Virus record (IMG/VR): IMGVR_UViG_3300018049_003153
Location: 1-35,411 of that record
Source of the DNA: a virus
DNA: 35,411 bases
Direction: 5' to 3' (one strand)
Numbering within the stretch: position 1 is the first letter of the stretch; each line of letters begins with the position of its first letter. Shown one piece after another: positions 34,087-35,411 of the stretch. Under the pieces are notes generated by a model. That model worked only from the letters and a program-made list of their open reading frames with translations. It was not told where the DNA came from and did no database searches. The translations under genes and the position numbers were made by a program.

Positions 34087-35348
34087 CAAAGGAATGGAAA
34101 AACCCAGATTGGTTCCCTGCAAAAGGCAATAGAGCGTGTTTGCTTAAATGGAGTCAAGTTACATTAAGTTTATGGGATAACACTAGTAGTAGTTGTCACA
34201 GAAATGGAATGCATCAAATAGGTGAGGATTTTGATTTTCATAATGAACCAAAATGGGTAGAACATAGAGAAAAAATGTTAAATGGCGATTGGCCTAGTGA
34301 TGGATGGGGTTGCGAACATTGTCGAGATCAAGAAGCTATAGGCGGAACTAGCGATAGGATGCAATGGCTTAGTAATAACAATAACAAAAGATATGTTCCA
34401 AAAGAACTTTTTAATAATCCAACTGCCACTCGTATAAAACCTACACAAGTAAGTATGCATTTTAATAATAAATGTAATTTAAAGTGTGTTTATTGTGGGC
34501 CTCAGTATAGCAGTGCTTGGGTGAAAGAAATGCAAAAATATGAACCTAAACATAGTTTTATACAAGATGTAGATATAAAAGAAAAAACGTACGAACAAAG
34601 ACTGGAAAAATTCTACAAATGGATGGAAAACAATTATAGCAGTCTTAAAGCGTTTGATTTATTAGGCGGTGAACCTTTTATACAACAAGAAACATGGGAC
34701 TGTGTTGATTGGATGATAAAGCATCCTAATCCGGAATGTGATATAGAAATATACAGCAATATGGAAGTAAAACCTAAACTTTTTAAAAGAGGATGCGAAA
34801 AATTAAAAGAACTTAGCAAAACAGTCAAAGAAGTTGTATTTGTAATTAGTGTAGATACTTTTGGACCAGAAAGTGAGTATATAAGATTTCCACATAATTG
34901 GGAAGTTATGGAAGATAATATAAATTATTTAATTTATGAATGCCCAGAAATTATTCCAACTATGAATTGGACTGTTACTAATCTTAGTCTAAAAACTACT
35001 CCGGCATTAGTCCGTAAAGTTATTGAATGGAATAAACATCGGTATGTAAGTGTAAATTATAATAGATGTCACGATCCACATTTTTTTGATCCAAAAATTA
35101 TGCCAGAAGGGTTTTACGATGATGTAATTGATGAACTAAAAGAATTAAATCAAATAATGTATCAAGGAAACAACAGTCCATATATGGATTATGTTAACAC
35201 TATTTTCAAAGAAATAAACGAAACACCTGCAGATTACGAAGCTATAAAAATGCTTAAATGGCGCCTAACAGAACTTGATAAACGTAGGGGCACAAATTGG
35301 CAAGAAACATTTCCTTGGTTAACAACTGTTGGACATAATAGAATTTGA
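34083..35348 (+). CDS. N-terminal-twitch radical SAM protein
   Basis: This 421-residue protein has Cys19...Cys38 (C-X18-C, with Asn at the Gly position), then Cys77 and Cys80 (GCEHC). The core is CNLKCVYC (Cys131, 135, 138), followed by LLGGEPFIQQ. SVDTFGPESEYIRFPHNWEVM is in the middle. The C-terminal motif RRGTNWQETFPWL resembles 11835 and 22195. It is the last complete gene in the window and the last of the 31946 operon. A sigma70-like promoter begins at its stop codon. Confidence 0.85.
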   Translation: MTKEWKNPDWFPAKGNRACLLKWSQVTLSLWDNTSSSCHRNGMHQIGEDFDFHNEPKWVEHREKMLNGDWPSDGWGCEHCRDQEAIGGTSDRMQWLSNNNNKRYVPKELFNNPTATRIKPTQVSMHFNNKCNLKCVYCGPQYSSAWVKEMQKYEPKHSFIQDVDIKEKTYEQRLEKFYKWMENNYSSLKAFDLLGGEPFIQQETWDCVDWMIKHPNPECDIEIYSNMEVKPKLFKRGCEKLKELSKTVKEVVFVISVDTFGPESEYIRFPHNWEVMEDNINYLIYECPEIIPTMNWTVTNLSLKTTPALVRKVIEWNKHRYVSVNYNRCHDPHFFDPKIMPEGFYDDVIDELKELNQIMYQGNNSPYMDYVNTIFKEINETPADYEAIKMLKWRLTELDKRRGTNWQETFPWLTTVGHNRI

Positions 35349-35376
35349 TTGACAAAATAATTAAAGATAGTATACT
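35349..35376 (+). promoter_or_regulatory. Sigma70-like promoter TTGACA-16-TATACT
   Basis: TTGACA at 35349-35354 and TATACT at 35371-35376 have a 16-base spacer. The -10 ends six bases before ATG 35383, the same geometry as the promoter at 13814-13842, and would produce a leaderless message. Confidence 0.65.
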
Positions 35377-35382
35377 ATAGAT

Positions 35383-35411
35383 ATGACTGAAGATTTAAAA
35401 TGGTCTAATTA
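35383..35411 (+). CDS. Start of an unidentified gene (3' partial)
   Basis: An ATG six bases after the -10 of a well-formed promoter opens a frame reading MTEDLKWSN before the window ends. Too little is present to identify it. The only support is the promoter and the open frame. Confidence 0.4.

Overview
The window looks like part of the late/virion region of a T4-like marine myovirus (Caudoviricetes). The evidence is near-total coding density, four-base and one-base gene overlaps, T4-type late promoter boxes (NATAAATA and TAAATA), several long tail-fibre-like proteins with repeated N-terminal modules, a phage tail collar domain, and strongly AT-rich sequence. The AT bias fits a host such as SAR11 or Prochlorococcus, but nothing here proves the host. 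No integrase, tRNA, IS element, CRISPR or rRNA was seen.

Layout. 1-6252: four consecutive tail-fibre/baseplate-type genes, the first cut by the window edge; three share one N-terminal module. 6223-7182 (minus): a radical SAM gene lying between two paralogous tail genes (5350-6252 and 7248-8303). 8367-13208: an overlapping operon of a small unknown protein, two DxD glycosyltransferase-like proteins, an unknown protein, a third GT-like protein and a radical SAM protein. 13205-15154 (minus): a possible GNAT-like protein and a GDVTGN-repeat fibre protein. 15225-22167: a GT-like protein, a methyltransferase-like protein, two small unknowns, a run of radical SAM proteins (one split into two ORFs) and a large unknown protein. 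22195-29902: two radical SAM proteins, an SDR-like protein, a 2OG-Fe(II) oxygenase and three more radical SAM proteins. 29866-31882 (minus): a paralogue of the large unknown protein and an aspartyl/asparaginyl-hydroxylase-like protein. 31946-35348: a nitroreductase-like protein and two more radical SAM proteins. A new gene starts at 35383 and runs off the window.

The striking content is 12 radical SAM enzymes in about 29 kb. They are interleaved with four GT-like proteins, two unrelated 2OG-type oxygenases and methyltransferase-, SDR-, nitroreductase- and GNAT-like genes, all embedded among tail genes. Every radical SAM protein has a CX3CX2C cluster and, with small variations, a second SPASM/twitch-like half-motif (C-X11-13-G-X4-C). 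In seven proteins this half-motif is N-terminal to the core; in five it is C-terminal. I infer a phage-encoded tailoring pathway that modifies a peptide, glycan or virion surface, perhaps the tail fibres. The substrate cannot be determined from the sequence.

Control appears layered. Late boxes include two compact divergent promoters of form TATTTA-N4-TAAATA, and sigma70-like promoters (TTGACA/TATACT) sit before several accessory genes, in two cases so close to the ATG that the mRNA may be leaderless.
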